64,000 nucleotides of DNA from Meghimatium bilineatum (taxonomy: Eukaryota > Mollusca > Gastropoda > Stylommatophora > Philomycidae), in NCBI GenBank assembly GCA_034231615.1, contig CM067306.1:45452094-45516093 (forward strand), read 5' to 3'. This document shows, piece by piece, positions 26,931 to 42,060 of this stretch. The position numbers were made by a program, and so were the translations under genes. The stretch's first letter is position 1. Every line of letters begins with the position of its first letter. The notes beneath the pieces are model-generated. The model searched no databases. It was not told the origin of the DNA and worked only from the letters and a program-made list of their open reading frames with translations.

Positions 26931-29900
26931 GTATTGCAGTTTAGTACGCCAAAACTCGTTGTATTCTGGCATATTACTCACAAATTCATTGTACTGAAGC
27001 TTACTACACTAGAATTGAGTGTATTCTAGCCTATTACACATGATTTCGTTGTAGTGCAGCTTAATACTTCAGAACTCTGGCGTATTACACACAAATTGGG
27101 TGTATTGCAGATTAGTACGCCAAAACCCGTTGTATTCTGGCATATTACTCACAAATTGGGTGTACTGAAGCTTACTACACTAGAATTGAGTGTATTCTGG
27201 CCTATTACACATGATTTCGTTGTATTGCAGCTTAATACTTCAGAACACTGGCGTTTTAAACACGAATTGGGAGTATTGCAGTTTAGTACGCCAAAACTCG
27301 TTGTATTCTGGCATATTACTCACAAATTGTGTGAACTGAAGCTTACTACACTAGAATTGAGTGTTTTCTGGCCTATTGCACATGATTTCGTTGTACTGCA
27401 GCTTAATACGTCAGAACACTGGCGTATTACACACAAATTGGGTGTATTGCAGATTAGTACGCCAAAACCCGTTGTATTCTGGCATATTACTCACAAATTG
27501 GGTGTACTGAAGCTTACTACACTAGAATTGAGTGTATTCTGGCCTATTACACATGATTTCGTTGTATTGCAGCTTAATACTTCAGAACACTGGCGTTTTA
27601 AACACGAATTGGGAGTATTGCAGTTTAGTACGCCAAAACTCGTTGTATTCTGGCATATTACTCACAAATTGTGTGAACTGAAGCTTACTACACTAGAATT
27701 GAGTGTTTTCTGGCCTATTGCACATGATTTCGTTGTACTGCAGCTTAATACGTCAGAACACTGGCGTATTACACACAAATTGGGTGTATTGCAGTTTAGT
27801 ACGCCAAAACTCGTTGTATTCTGGCATATTACTCACAAATTCATTGTACTGAAGCTTACTACACTAGAATTGAGTGTATTCTAGCCTATTGCACATGATT
27901 TCGTTGTACTGCAGCTTAATACGTCAGAACACTGGCGTATTACACACAAATTGGGTGTATTGCAGTTTAGTACGCCAAAACTCGTTGTATTCTGGCATAT
28001 TACTCACAAATTCATTGTACTGAAGCTTACTACACTAGAATTGAGTGTATTCTAGCCTATTACACATGATTTCGTTGTAGTGCAGCTTAATACTTCAGAA
28101 CTCTGGCGTATTACACACAAATTGGGTGTATTGCAGATTAGTACGCCAAAACCCGTTGTATTCTGGCATATTACTCACAAATTGGGTGTACTGAAGCTTA
28201 CTACACTAGAATTGAGTGTATTCTGGCCTATTACACATGATTTCGTTGTATTGCAGCTTAATACTTCAGAACACTGGCGTTTTAAACACGAATTGGGAGT
28301 ATTGCAGTTTAGTACGCCAAAACTCGTTGTATTCTGGCATATTACTCACAAATTGTGTGAACTGAAGCTTACTACACTAGAATTGAGTGTTTTCTGGCCT
28401 ATTGCACATGATTTCGTTGTACTGCAGCTTAATACGTCAGAACACTGGCGTATTACACACAAATTGGGTGTATTGCAGTTTAGTACGCCAAAACTCGTTG
28501 TATTCTGGCATATTACTCACAAATTCATTGTACTGAAGCTTACTACACTAGAATTGAGTGTATTCTAGCCTATTACACATGATTTCGTTGTAGTGCAGCT
28601 TAATACTTCAGAACTCTGGCGTATTACACACAAATTGGGTGTATTGCAGATTAGTATTCTAAAACTCGTTGTATTCTGGCATATTACTCACAAATTCATT
28701 GTACTGAAGCTTACTACACTAGAAGTGAGTGTATTCTGGCCCATTACACATGATTTCGTTGTTTTCAACCTTAATACTGCAGAACACTGGCGTATTAAAC
28801 ACGAATTGGGAGTATTGCAGTTTAGTACGCCAAAACTCGTTGTATTCTGGCATATTACTCACAAATTCATTGTACTGAAGCTTACTACACTAGAGGTGAG
28901 TGTATTCTGGCCCATTACACATGATTTCGTTGTATTGCACCTTAATACTGCAGAACACTGGCGTATTAAACACCAATTGGGTGTATTGCAGTTTAGTACG
29001 CCAAAACTCGTTGTATTCTGGCATATTAATCACAAATTCATTGCACTGAAGCTTACTACATTAGAATTGAGTGTATTCTAGCCTATTACACATGATTTCG
29101 TTGTAGTGCAGCTTAATACTTCAGAACTCTGGCGTATTACACACAAATTGGGTGTATTTCAGTTTAGTACGCCAAAACTCGTTGTATTCTGGCATATTAA
29201 TCACAAATTCATTGCACTGAAGCTTACTACATTAGAATTGAGTGTATTCTAGCCTATTACACATGATTTCGTTGTAGTGCAGCTTAATACTTCAGAACTC
29301 TGGCGTATTACACACAAATTGGGTGTATTTCAGTTTAGTAAGCTAAAACTCGTTGTATTCTGGCATATTACTCACACATTGGGTGTACTGAAGCTTACTA
29401 CACTAGAATTGAGTGTATTCTGGCCTATTGCACATGATTTCGTTGTACTGCAGCTTAATACGTCAGAAAACTGGCGTATTACACAAGAATTGAGTGTATT
29501 GCAGTTTAGTACGACAAAATTCGTTGTATTCTGGGATATTACTCACAAATTCATTGTACTGAAGCTTACTACACTAGAATTGAGTGTATTCTAGCCTATT
29601 ACACATGATTTCGTTGTAGTGCAGCTTAATACTTCAGAACTGGCGTATTACACACAAATTGGGTGTATTGCAGATTAGTATTCTAAAACTCGTTGTATTC
29701 TGGCATATTACTCACAAATTCATTGTAATGAAGCTTATTACACTAGAAGTGAGTGTATTCTGGCCCATTACACATGATTTCGTTGTATTCAACCTTAATA
29801 CTGCAGAACACTGGCGTATTAAACACGAATTGGGAGTATTGCAGTTTAGTACGCCAAAACTCGTTGTATTCTGGCATATTACTCACAAATTCATTGTACT

Positions 29901-32900
29901 GAAACTTACTACACTTGAAGTGAGTGTATTCTGGCCCATTACACATGATTTCGTTGTATTGCACCTTAATACTGCAAAATACTGGCGTATTAAACACGAA
30001 TTGGGTGTATTGCAGTTTAGTACGCCAAAACTCGTTGTATTCTGGCATATTACTCACAAATTCATTGTACTGAAGCTTACTACACTAGAATTGAGTGTAT
30101 TCTGGCCCATTACACATGATTTCGTTGTATTCAACCTTAATACTGCAGAACACTGCCGTATTAAACACGAATTGGGAGTATTGCAGTTTAGTACGCCAAA
30201 ACTCGTTGTATTCTGGCATATTACTCACAAATTGTGTGTACTCAAGCTTACTACACTAGAATTGAGTGTTTTCTGGCCTATTGCACATGATTTCGTTGTA
30301 CTGCAGCTTAATACGTCAGAACACTGGCGTATTACACACAAATTGGGAGTATTGCAGTTTAGTACGCCAAAACTCGTTGTATTCTGGCATATTACTCATA
30401 AATTGTGTGAACTGAAGCTTACTACACTAGAATTGAGTGTTTTCTGGCCTATTGCACATGATTTCGTTGTACTGCAGCTTAATACGTCAGAACACTGGCG
30501 TATTACACACAAATTGGGTGTATTGCAGTTTAGTACGCCAAAACTCGTTGTATTCTGGCATATTAATCACAAATTCATTGCACTGAAGCATACTACATTA
30601 GAATTGAGTGTATTCTAGCCTATTACACATGATTTCGTTGTAGTGCAGCTTAATACTTAAGAACTCTGGCGTATTACACACAAATTGGGTGTATTTCAGT
30701 TTAGTAAGCTAAAACTCGTTGTATTCTGGCATATTACTCACACATTGGGTGTACTGAAGCTTACTACACTAGAATTGAGTGTATTCTGGCCTATTGCACA
30801 TGATTTCGTTGTACTGCAGCTTAATACGTCAGAAAACTGGCGTATTACACAAGAATTGAGTGTATTGCAGTTTAGTACGACAAAATTCGTTGTATTCTGG
30901 GATATTACTCACAAATTCATTGTACTGAAGCTTACTACACTAGAATTGAGTGTATTCTAGCCTATTACACATGATTTCGTTGTAGTGCAGCTTAATACTT
31001 CAGAACTCTGGCGTATTACACACAAATTGGGTGTATTGCAGATTAGTATTCTAAATCTCGTTGTATTCTGGCATATTACTCACAAATTCATTGTTCTGAA
31101 GCTTACTACACTAGAAGTGAGTGTATTCTGGCCCATTACACATGATTTCGTTGTATTCAACCTTAATACTGCAGAACACTGGCGTATTAAACACGAATTG
31201 GGAGTATTGCAGTTTAGTACGCCAAAACTCGTTGTATTCTGGCATATTACTCACAAATTGTGTGTACTGAAGCTTACTACACTAAAATTGAGTGTTTTCT
31301 GGCCTATTGCACATGATTTCGTTGTACTGCAGCTTAATACGTCAGAACACTGGCGTATTACACACAAATTGGGTGTATTGCAGTTTAGTACGCCAAAACT
31401 CGTTGTATTCTGGCATATTACTAACAAATTCATTGTACTGAAGCTTACTACACTAGAATTGAGTGTATTCTAGCCTATTACACATGATTTCGTTGTAGTG
31501 CAGCTTAATACTTCAGAACTCTGGCGTATTACACACAAATTGGGTGTATTGCAGATTAGTATTCTAAAACTCGTTGTATTCTGGCATATTACTCACAAAT
31601 TCATTGTACTGAAGCTTACTACACTAGAAGTGAGTGTATTCTGGCCCATTACACATGATTTCGTTGTTTTCAACCTTAATACTGCAGAACACTGGCGTAT
31701 TAAACACGAATTGGGAGTATTGCAGTTTAGTACGCCAAAACTCGTTGTATTCTGGCATATTACTCACAAATTCATTGTACTGAAGCTTACTACACTAGAG
31801 GTGAGTGTATTCTGGCCCATTACACATGATTTCGTTGTATTGCACCTTAATACTGCAGAACACTGGCGTATTAAACACCAATTGGGTGTATTGCAGTTTA
31901 GTACGCCAAAACTCGTTGTATTCTGGCATATTAATCACAAATTCATTGCACTGAAGCTTACTACATTAGAATTGAGTGTATTCTAGCCTATTACACATGA
32001 TTTCGTTGTAGTGCAGCTTAATACTTCAGAACTCTGGCGTATTACACACAAATTGGGTGTATTTCAGTTTAGTACGCCAAAACTCGTTGTATTCTGGCAT
32101 ATTAATCACAAATTCATTGCACTGAAGCTTACTACATTAGAATTGAGTGTATTCTAGCCTATTACACATGATTTCGTTGTAGTGCAGCTTAATACTTCAG
32201 AACTCTGGCGTATTACACACAAATTGGGTGTATTTCAGTTTAGTAAGCTAAAACTCGTTGTATTCTGGCATATTACTCACACATTGGGTGTACTGAAGCT
32301 TACTACACTAGAATTGAGTGTATTCTGGCCTATTGCACATGATTTCGTTGTACTGCAGCTTAATACGTCAGAAAACTGGCGTATTACACAAGAATTGAGT
32401 GTATTGCAGTTTAGTACGACAAAATTCGTTGTATTCTGGGATATTACTCACAAATTCATTGTACTGAAGCTTACTACACTAGAATTGAGTGTATTCTAGC
32501 CTATTACACATGATTTCGTTGTAGTGCAGCTTAATACTTCAGAACTCTGGCGTATTACACACAAATTGGGTGTATTGCAGATTAGTAGTCTAAAACTCGT
32601 TGTATTCTGGCATATTACTCACAAATTCATTGTAATGAAGCTTATTACACTAGAAGTGAGTGTATTCTGGCCCATTACACATGATTTCGTTGTATTCAAC
32701 CTTAATACTGCAGAACACTGGCGTATTAAACACGAATTGGGAGTATTGCAGTTTAGTACGCCAAAACTCGTTGTATTCTGGCATATTACTCACAAATTCA
32801 TTGTACTGAAACTTACTACACTTGAAGTGAGTGTATTCTGGCCCATTACACATGATTTCGTTGTATTGCACCTTAATACTGCAAAATACTGGCGTATTAA

Positions 32901-33084
32901 ACACGAATTGGGTGTATTGCAGTTTAGTACGCCAAAACTCGTTGTATTCTGGCATATTACTCACAAATTCATTGTACTGAAGCTTACTACACTAGAATTG
33001 AGTGTATTCTGGCCCATTACACATGATTTCGTTGTATTCAACCTTAATACTGCAGAACACTGGCGTATTAAACACGAATTGGGA
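26931..33084 (+). repeat. 6154-bp tandem duplication, copy 2
   Basis: It is the partner of 20777-26930. The crossover lies in 26931-26986, bounded on the left by GAATTGGGA and on the right by AAATTCATT. Homology of the second copy runs to about 33140, where AAATTGTGTG replaces AAATTCATTG. Confidence 0.92.
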
Positions 33085-33891
33085 GTATTGCAGTTTAGTA
33101 CGCCAAAACTCGTTGTATTCTGGCATATTACTCACAAATTGTGTGTACTCAAGCTTACTACACTAGAATTGAGTGTTTTCTGGCCTATTGCACATGATTT
33201 CGTTGTACTGCAGCTTAATACGTCAGAACACTGGCGTATTACACACAAATTGGGAGTATTGCAGTTTAGTACGCCAAAACTCGTTGTATTCTGGCATATT
33301 ACTCATAAATTGTGTGAACTGAAGCTTACTACACTAGAATTGAGTGTTTTCTGGCCTATTGCACATGATTTCGTTGTACTGCAGCTTAATACGTCAGAAC
33401 ACTGGCGTATTACACACAAATTGGGTGTATTGCAGTTTAGTACGCCAAAACTCGTTGTATTCTGGCATATTAATCACAAATTCATTGCACTGAAGCTTAC
33501 TACATTAGAATTGAGTGTATTCTAGCCTATTACACATGATTTCGTTGTAGTGCAGCTTAATACTTCAGAACTCTGGCGTATTACACACAAATTGGGTGTA
33601 TTTCAGTTTAGTAAGCTAAAACTCGTTGTATTCTGGCATATTACTCACACATTGGGTGTACTGAAGCTTACTACACTAGAATTGAGTGTATTCTGGCCTA
33701 TTGCACATGATTTCGTTGTACTGCAGCTTAATACGTCAGAAAACTGGCGTATTACACAAGAATTGAGTGTATTGCAGTTTAGTACGACAAAATTCGTTGT
33801 ATTCTGGGATATTACTCACAAATTCATTGTACTGAAGCTTACTACACTAGAATTGAGTGTATTCTAGCCTATTACACATGATTTCGTTGTA
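33085..33891 (+). repeat. Linking monomers between the 6154-bp duplication and the 16-mer
   Basis: These are ordinary monomers: AAATTGTGTG, CATAAATTGTGTGAAC and CATATTAATCAC types, followed by the AAGCTAAAAC/ACGACAAAATTC dimer at 33546-33887. The order equals that at 6880-7366 and in several other blocks. No other feature is seen. Confidence 0.8.
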
Positions 33892-36627
33892 GTGCAGCTT
33901 AATACTTCAGAACTCTGGCGTATTACACACAAATTGGGTGTATTGCAGATTAGTATTCTAAAACTCGTTGTATTCTGGCATATTACTCACAAATTCATTG
34001 TACTGAAGCTTACTACACTAGAAGTGAGTGTATTCTGGCCCATTACACATGATTTCGTTGTATTCAACCTTAATACTGCAGAACACTGGCGTATTAAACA
34101 CGAATTGGGAGTATTGCAGTTTAGTACGCCAAAACTCGTTGTATGCTGGCATATTACTCACAAATTGTGTGTACTGAAGCTTACTACACTAGAATTGAGT
34201 GTTTTCTGGCCTATTACACATGATTTCGTTGTTTTGCAGCTTAATACTTCAGAATACTGGCGTATTAAACACGAATTAAGCATATTGCTGTTTAGTAAGC
34301 CAAAACTCGTTGTATTCTGGGATATTACTCACAAATTCATTGTACTGAAGCTTACTACACTAGAATTGAGTGTATTCTAGCCTATTACACATGATTTCGT
34401 TGTAGTGCAGCTTAATACTTCAGAACTCTTGCGTATTACACACAAATTGGGTGTATTGCAGTTTAGTATTCTAAACCTCGTTGTATTCTGGCATATTACT
34501 CACAAATTCATTGTACTGAAGCTTACTACACTAGAGGTGAGTGTATTCTGGCCCATTACACATGATTTCGTTGTATTGCACCTTAATACTGCAGAACACT
34601 GGCGTATTAAACACCAATTGGGTGTATTGCAGTTTAGTACGCCAAAACTCGTTGTATTCTGGCATATTACTCACAAATTGTGTGTACTCAAGCTTACTAC
34701 ACTAGAATTGAGTGTTTTCTGGCCTATTGCACATGATTTCGTTGTACTGCAGCTTAATACGTCAGAACACTGGCGTATTACACACAAATTGGGTGTATTG
34801 CAGTTTAGTACGCCAAAACCCGTTGTATTCTGTCATATTACTCACAAATTGGGTTTACTGAAGCTTACTACACTAGAATTGAGTGTATTCTGGCCTATTA
34901 CACATGATTTCGTTGTATTGCAGCTTAATACTTCAGAACACTGGCGTATTAAACACGAATTGGGAGTATTGCAGTTTAGTACGCCAAAACTCGATGTATT
35001 CTGGCATATTACTCACAAATTGTGTGAACTGAAGCTTACTACACTAGAATTGAGTGTTTTCTGGCCTATTGCACATGATTTCGTTGTACTGCAGCTTAAT
35101 ACGTCATAACACTGGCGTATTAAACACAAATTGGGTGTATTGCAGTTTAGTACGCCAAAACTCGTTGTATTCTGGCATATTAATCACAAATTCATTGCAC
35201 TGAAGCTTACTACATTAGAATTGAGTGTATTCTTGCCTATTACACATGATTTCGTTGTAGTGCAGCTTAATACTTCAGAACTCTGGCGTATTACACACAA
35301 ATTGGGTGTATTTCAGTTTAGTAAGCTAAAACTCGTTGTATTCTGGCATATTACTCACACATTGGGTGTACTGAAGCTTACTACACTAGAATTGAGTGTA
35401 TTCTGGCCTATTGCACATGATTTCGTTGTAGTGCAGCTTAATACTTCAGAACTCTGGCGTATTACACACAAATTGGGTGTATTTCAGTTTAGTAAGCTAA
35501 AACTCGTTGTATTCTGGCATATTACTCACACATTGGGTGTACTGAAGCTTACTACACTAGAATTGAGTGTATTCTGGCCTATTGCACATGATTTCGTTGT
35601 ACTGCAGCTTAATACGTCAGAAAACTGGCGTATTACACAAGAATTGAGTGTATTGCAGTTTAGTACGACAAAATTCGTTGTATTCTGGGATATTACTCAC
35701 AAATTCATTGTACTGAAGCTTACTACACTAGAATTGAGTGTATTCTAGCCTATTACACATGATTTCGTTGTAGTGCAGCTTAATACTTCAGAACTCTGGC
35801 GTATTACACACAAATTGGGTGTATTGCAGATTAGTATTCTAAATCTCGTTGTATTCTGGCATATTACTCACAAATTCATTGTTCTGAAGCTTACTACACT
35901 AGAAGTGAGTGTATTCTGGCCCATTACACATGATTTCGTTGTATTCAACCTTAATACTGCAGAACACTGGCGTATTAAACACGAATTGGGAGTATTGCAG
36001 TTTAGTACGCCAAAACTCGTTGTATTCTGGCATATTACTCACAAATTGTGTGTACTGAAGCTTACTACACTAAAATTGAGTGTTTTCTGGCCTATGACAT
36101 ATGATTTCGTTGTTTTGCAGCTTAATACTTCAGAATACTGGCGTATTAAACACGAATTGAGAATATTGCTGTTTAGTAAGCCAAAACTCGTTGTATTCTG
36201 GGATATTACTCACAAATTCATTGTACTGAAGCTTACTACACTAGAATTGAGTGTATTCTAGCCTATTACACATGATTTCGTTGTAGTGCAGCTTAATACT
36301 TCAGAACTCTTGCGTATTACACACAAATTGGGTGTATTTCAGTTTAGTAAGCTAAAACTCGTTGTATTCTGGCATATTACTCACACATTGGGTGTACTGA
36401 AGCTTACTACACTAGAATTGAGTGTATTCTGGCCTATTGCACATGATTTCGTTGTACTGCAGCTTAATACGTCAGAAAACTGGCGTATTACACAAGAATT
36501 GAGTGTATTGCAGTTTAGTACGACAAAATCCGTTGTATTCTGGGATATTACTCACAAATTCATTGTACTGAAGCTTACTACACTAGAATTGAGTGTATTC
36601 TAGCCTATTACACATGATTTCGTTGTA
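33892..36627 (+). repeat. 2736-bp (16-monomer) HOR, copy 1
   Basis: Offset 2736 = 16 x 171 to 36628. Markers are GTATGCTGGC (near 34142), GAATTAAGCATATTG (near 34273), CTAAACCTCG (near 34471), CTGTCATATTAC (near 34830), CTCGATGTATTC (near 34991), the TAA-bearing ACGTCATAACAC (35101-35112), GTATTCTTGCC (near 35228) and CCTATGACATATG (near 36092). Confidence 0.85.
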
Positions 36628-39192
36628 GTGCAGCTTAATACTTCAGAACTCTGGCGTATTACACACAAATTGGGTGTATTGCAGATTAGTATTCTAAAAC
36701 TCGTTGTATTCTGGCATATTACTCACAAATTCATTGTACTGAAGCTTACTACACTAGAAGTGAGTGTATTCTGGCCCATTACACATGATTTCGTTGTATT
36801 CAACCTTAATACTGCAGAACACTGGCGTATTAAACACGAATTGGGAGTATTGCAGTTTAGTACGCCAAAACTCGTTGTATGCTGGCATATTACTCACAAA
36901 TTGTGTGTACTGAAGCTTACTACACTCGAATTGAGTGTTTTCTGGCCTATTACACATGATTTCGTTGTTTTGCAGCTTAATACTTCAGAATACTGGCGTA
37001 TTAAACACGAATTAAGCATATTGCTGTTTAGTAAGCCAAAACTCGTTGTATTCTGGGATATTACTCACAAATTCATTGTACTGAAGCTTACTACACTAGA
37101 ATTGAGTGTATTCTAGCCTATTACACATGATTTCGTTGTAGTGCAGCTTAATACTTCAGAACTCTTGCGTATTACACACAAATTGGGTGTATTGCAGTTT
37201 AGTATTCTAAACCTCGTTGTATTCTGGCATATTACTCACAAATTCATTGTACTGAAGCTTACTACACTAGAGGTGAGTGTATTCTGGCCCATTACACATG
37301 ATTTCGTTGTATTGCACCTTAATACTGCAGAACACTGGCGTATTAAACACCAATTGGGTGTATTGCAGTTTAGTACGCCAAAACTCGTTGTATTCTGGCA
37401 TATTACTCACAAATTGTGTGTACTCAAGCTTACTACACTAGAATTGAGTGTTTTCTGGCCTATTGCACATGATTTCGTTGTACTGCAGCTTAATACGTCA
37501 GAACACTGGCGTATTACACACAAATTGGGTGTATTGCAGTTTAGTACGCCAAAACCCGTTGTATTCTGTCATATTACTCACAAATTGGGTGTACTGAAGC
37601 TTACTACACTAGAATTGAGTGTATTCTGGCCTATTGCACATGATTTCGTTGTACTGCAGCTTAATACGTCATAACACTGGCGTATTAAACACAAATTGGG
37701 TGTATTGCAGTTTAGTACGCCAAAACTCGTTGTATTCTGGCATATTAATCACAAATTCATTGCACTGAAGCTTACTACATTAGAATTGAGTGTATTCTTG
37801 CCTATTACACATGATTTCGTTGTAGTGCAGCTTAATACTTCAGAACTCTGGCGTATTACACACAAATTGGGTGTATTTCAGTTTAGTAAGCTAAAACTCG
37901 TTGTATTCTGGCATATTACTCACACATTGGGTGTACTGAAGCTTACTACACTAGAATTGAGTGTATTCTGGCCTATTGCACATGATTTCGTTGTAGTGCA
38001 GCTTAATACTTCAGAACTCTGGCGTATTACACACAAATTGGGTGTATTTCAGTTTAGTAAGCTAAAACTCGTTGTATTCTGGCATATTACTCACACATTG
38101 GGTGTACTGAAGCTTACTACACTAGAATTGAGTGTATTCTGGCCTATTGCACATGATTTCGTTGTACTGCAGCTTAATACGTCAGAAAACTGGCGTATTA
38201 CACAAGAATTGAGTGTATTGCAGTTTAGTACGACAAAATTCGTTGTATTCTGGGATATTACTCACAAATTCATTGTACTGAAGCTTACTACACTAGAATT
38301 GAGTGTATTCTAGCCTATTACACATGATTTCGTTGTAGTGCAGCTTAATACTTCAGAACTCTGGCGTATTACACACAAATTGGGTGTATTGCAGATTAGT
38401 ATTCTAAATCTCGTTGTATTCTGGCATATTACTCACAAATTCATTGTTCTGAAGCTTACTACACTAGAAGTGAGTGTATTCTGGCCCATTACACATGATT
38501 TCGTTGTATTCAACCTTAATACTGCAGAACACTGGCGTATTAAACACGAATTGGGAGTATTGCAGTTTAGTACGCCAAAACTCGTTGTATTCTGGCATAT
38601 TACTCACAAATTGTGTGTACTGAAGCTTACTACACTAAAATTGAGTGTTTTCTGGCCTATGACATATGATTTCGTTGTTTTGCAGCTTAATACTTCAGAA
38701 TACTGGCGTATTAAACACGAATTGAGAATATTGCTGTTTAGTAAGCCAAAACTCGTTGTATTCTGGGATATTACTCACAAATTCATTGTACTGAAGCTTA
38801 CTACACTAGAATTGAGTGTATTCTAGCCTATTACACATGATTTCGTTGTAGTGCAGCTTAATACTTCAGAACTCTTGCGTATTACACACAAATTGGGTGT
38901 ATTTCAGTTTAGTAAGCTAAAACTCGTTGTATTCTGGCATATTACTCACACATTGGGTGTACTGAAGCTTACTACACTAGAATTGAGTGTATTCTGGCCT
39001 ATTGCACATGATTTCGTTGTACTGCAGCTTAATACGTCAGAAAACTGGCGTATTACACAAGAATTGAGTGTATTGCAGTTTAGTACGACAAAATCCGTTG
39101 TATTCTGGGATATTACTCACAAATTCATTGTACTGAAGCTTACTACACTAGAATTGAGTGTATTCTAGCCTATTACACATGATTTCGTTGTA
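36628..39192 (+). repeat. 2565-bp (15-monomer) HOR, copy 2, one monomer lost
   Basis: It has the same marker order as 33892-36627. The monomer containing CTCGATGTATTC is missing, so offsets change from 2736 to 2565 after about 37630. The deletion joint is in 37623-37635: GTGTATTCTGGCC comes from the left parent and TATTGCACATG from the right parent. Confidence 0.85.
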
Positions 39193-42060
39193 GTGCAGCT
39201 TAATACTTCAGAACTCTGGCGTATTACACACAAATTGGGTGTATTGCAGATTAGTATTCTAAAACTCGTTGTATTCTGGCATATTACTCACAAATTCATT
39301 GTACTGAAGCTTACTACACTAGAAGTGAGTGTATTCTGGCCCATTACACATGATTTCGTTGTATTCAACCTTAATACTGCAGAACACTGGCGTATTAAAC
39401 ACGAATTGGGAGTATTGCAGTTTAGTACGCCAAAACTCGTTGTATTCTGGCATATTACTCACAAATTGTGTGTACTGAAGCTTACTACACTAGAATTGAG
39501 TGTTTTCTGGCCTATTGCACATGATTTCGTTGTACTGCAGCTTAATACGTCAGAACACTGGCGTATTACACACAAATTGGGAGTATTGCAGTTTAGTACG
39601 CCAAAACTCGTTGTATTCTGGCATATTACTCATAAATTGTGTGAACTGAAGCTTACTACACTAGAATTGAGTGTTTTCTGGCCTATTGCACATGATTTCG
39701 TTGTACTGCAGCTTAATACGTCAGAACACTGGCGTATTACACACAAATTGGGTGTATTGCAGTTTAGTACTCCAAAACTCGTTGTATTCTGGCATATTAA
39801 TCACAAATTCATTGCACTGAAGCTTACTACATTAGAATTGAGTGTATTCTAGCCTATTACACATGATTTCGTTGTAGTGCAGCTTAATACTTCAGAACTC
39901 TGGCGTATTACACACAAATTGGGTGTATTTCAGTTTAGTAAGCTAAAACTCGTTGTATTCTGGCATATTACTCACACATTGGGTGTACTGAAGCTTACTA
40001 CACTAGAATTGAGTGTATTCTGGCCTATTGCACATGATTTCGTTGTACTGCAGCTTAATACGTCAGAAAACTGGCGTATTACACAAGAATTGAGTGTATT
40101 GCAGTTTAGTACGACAAAATTCGTTGTATTCTGGGATATTACTCACAAATTCATTGTACTGAAGCTTACTACACTAGAATTGAGTGTATTCTAGCCTATT
40201 ACACATGATTTCGTTGTAGTGCAGCTTAATACTTCAGAACTCTGTCGTATTACACACAAATTGGGTGTATTGCAGATTAGTATTCTAAAACTCGTTGTAT
40301 TCTGGCATATTACTCACAAATTCATTGTACTGAAGCTTACTACACTAGAAGTGAGTGTATTCTGGCCCATTACACATGATTTCGTTGTATTCAACCTTAA
40401 TACTGCAGAACACTGTCGTATTAAACACGAATTGGGAGTATTGCAGTTTAGTACGCCAAAACTCGTTGTATGCTGGCATATTACTCACAAATTGTGTGTA
40501 CTGAAGCTTACTACACTAGAATTGAGTGTTTTCTGGCCTATTACACATGATTTCGTTGTTTTGCAGCTTAATACTTCAGAATACTGGCGTATTAAACACG
40601 AATTAAGCATATTGCTGTTTAGTAAGCCAAAACTCGTTGTATTCTGGGATATTACTCACAAATTCATTGTACTGAAGCTTACTACACTAGAATTGAGTGT
40701 ATTCTAGCCTATTACACATGATTTCGTTGTAGTGCAGCTTAATACTTCAGAACTCTTGCGTATTACACACAAATTGGGTGTATTGCAGTTTAGTATTCTA
40801 AACCTCGTTGTATTCTGGCATATTACTCACAAATTCATTGTACTGAAGCTTACTACACTAGAGGTGAGTGTATTCTGGCCCATTACACATGATTTCGTTG
40901 TATTGCACCTTAATACTGCAGAACACTGGCGTATTAAACACCAATTGGGTGTATTGCAGTTTAGTACGCCAAAACTCGTTGTATTCTGGCATATTACTCA
41001 CAAATTGTGTGTACTCAAGCTTACTACACTAGAATTGAGTGTTTTCTGGCCTATTGCACATGATTTCGTTGTACTGCAGCTTAATACGTCAGAACACTGG
41101 CGTATTACACACAAATTGGGTGTATTGCAGTTTAGTACGCCAAAACCCGTTGTATTCTGTCATATTACTCACAAATTGGGTGTACTGAAGCTTACTACAC
41201 TAGAATTGAGTGTATTCTGGCCTATTACACATGATTTCGTTGTATTGCAGCTTAATACTTCAGAACACTGGCGTATTAAACACGAATTGGGAGTATTGCA
41301 GTTTAGTACGCCAAAACTCGATGTATTCTGGCATATTACTCACAAATTGTGTGAACTGAAGCTTACTACACTAGAATTGAGTGTTTTCTGGCCTATTGCA
41401 CATGATTTCGTTGTACTGCAGCTTAATACGTCATAACACTGGCGTATTAAACACAAATTGGGTGTATTGCAGTTTAGTACGCCAAAACTCGTTGTATTCT
41501 GGCATATTAATCACAAATTCATTGCACTGAAGCTTACTACATTAGAATTGAGTGTATTCTTGCCTATTACACATGATTTCGTTGTAGTGCAGCTTAATAC
41601 TTCAGAACTCTGGCGTATTACACACAAATTGGGTGTATTTCAGTTTAGTAAGCTAAAACTCGTTGTATTCTGGCATATTACTCACACATTGGGTGTACTG
41701 AAGCTTACTACACTAGAATTGAGTGTATTCTGGCCTATTGCACATGATTTCGTTGTACTGCAGCTTAATACGTCAGAAAACTGGCGTATTACACAAGAAT
41801 TGAGTGTATTGCAGTTTAGTACGACAAAATTCGTTGTATTCTGGGATATTACTCACAAATTCATTGTACTGAAGCTTACTACACTAGAATTGAGTGTATT
41901 CTAGCCTATTACACATGATTTCGTTGTAGTGCAGCTTAATACTTCAGAACTCTGGCGTATTACACACAAATTAGGTGTATTGCAGTTTAGTACGCTAAAT
42001 CTCGTTGTATTCTGGCATATTACTCACAAATTCATTGTACTGAAGCTTACTACACTATAA

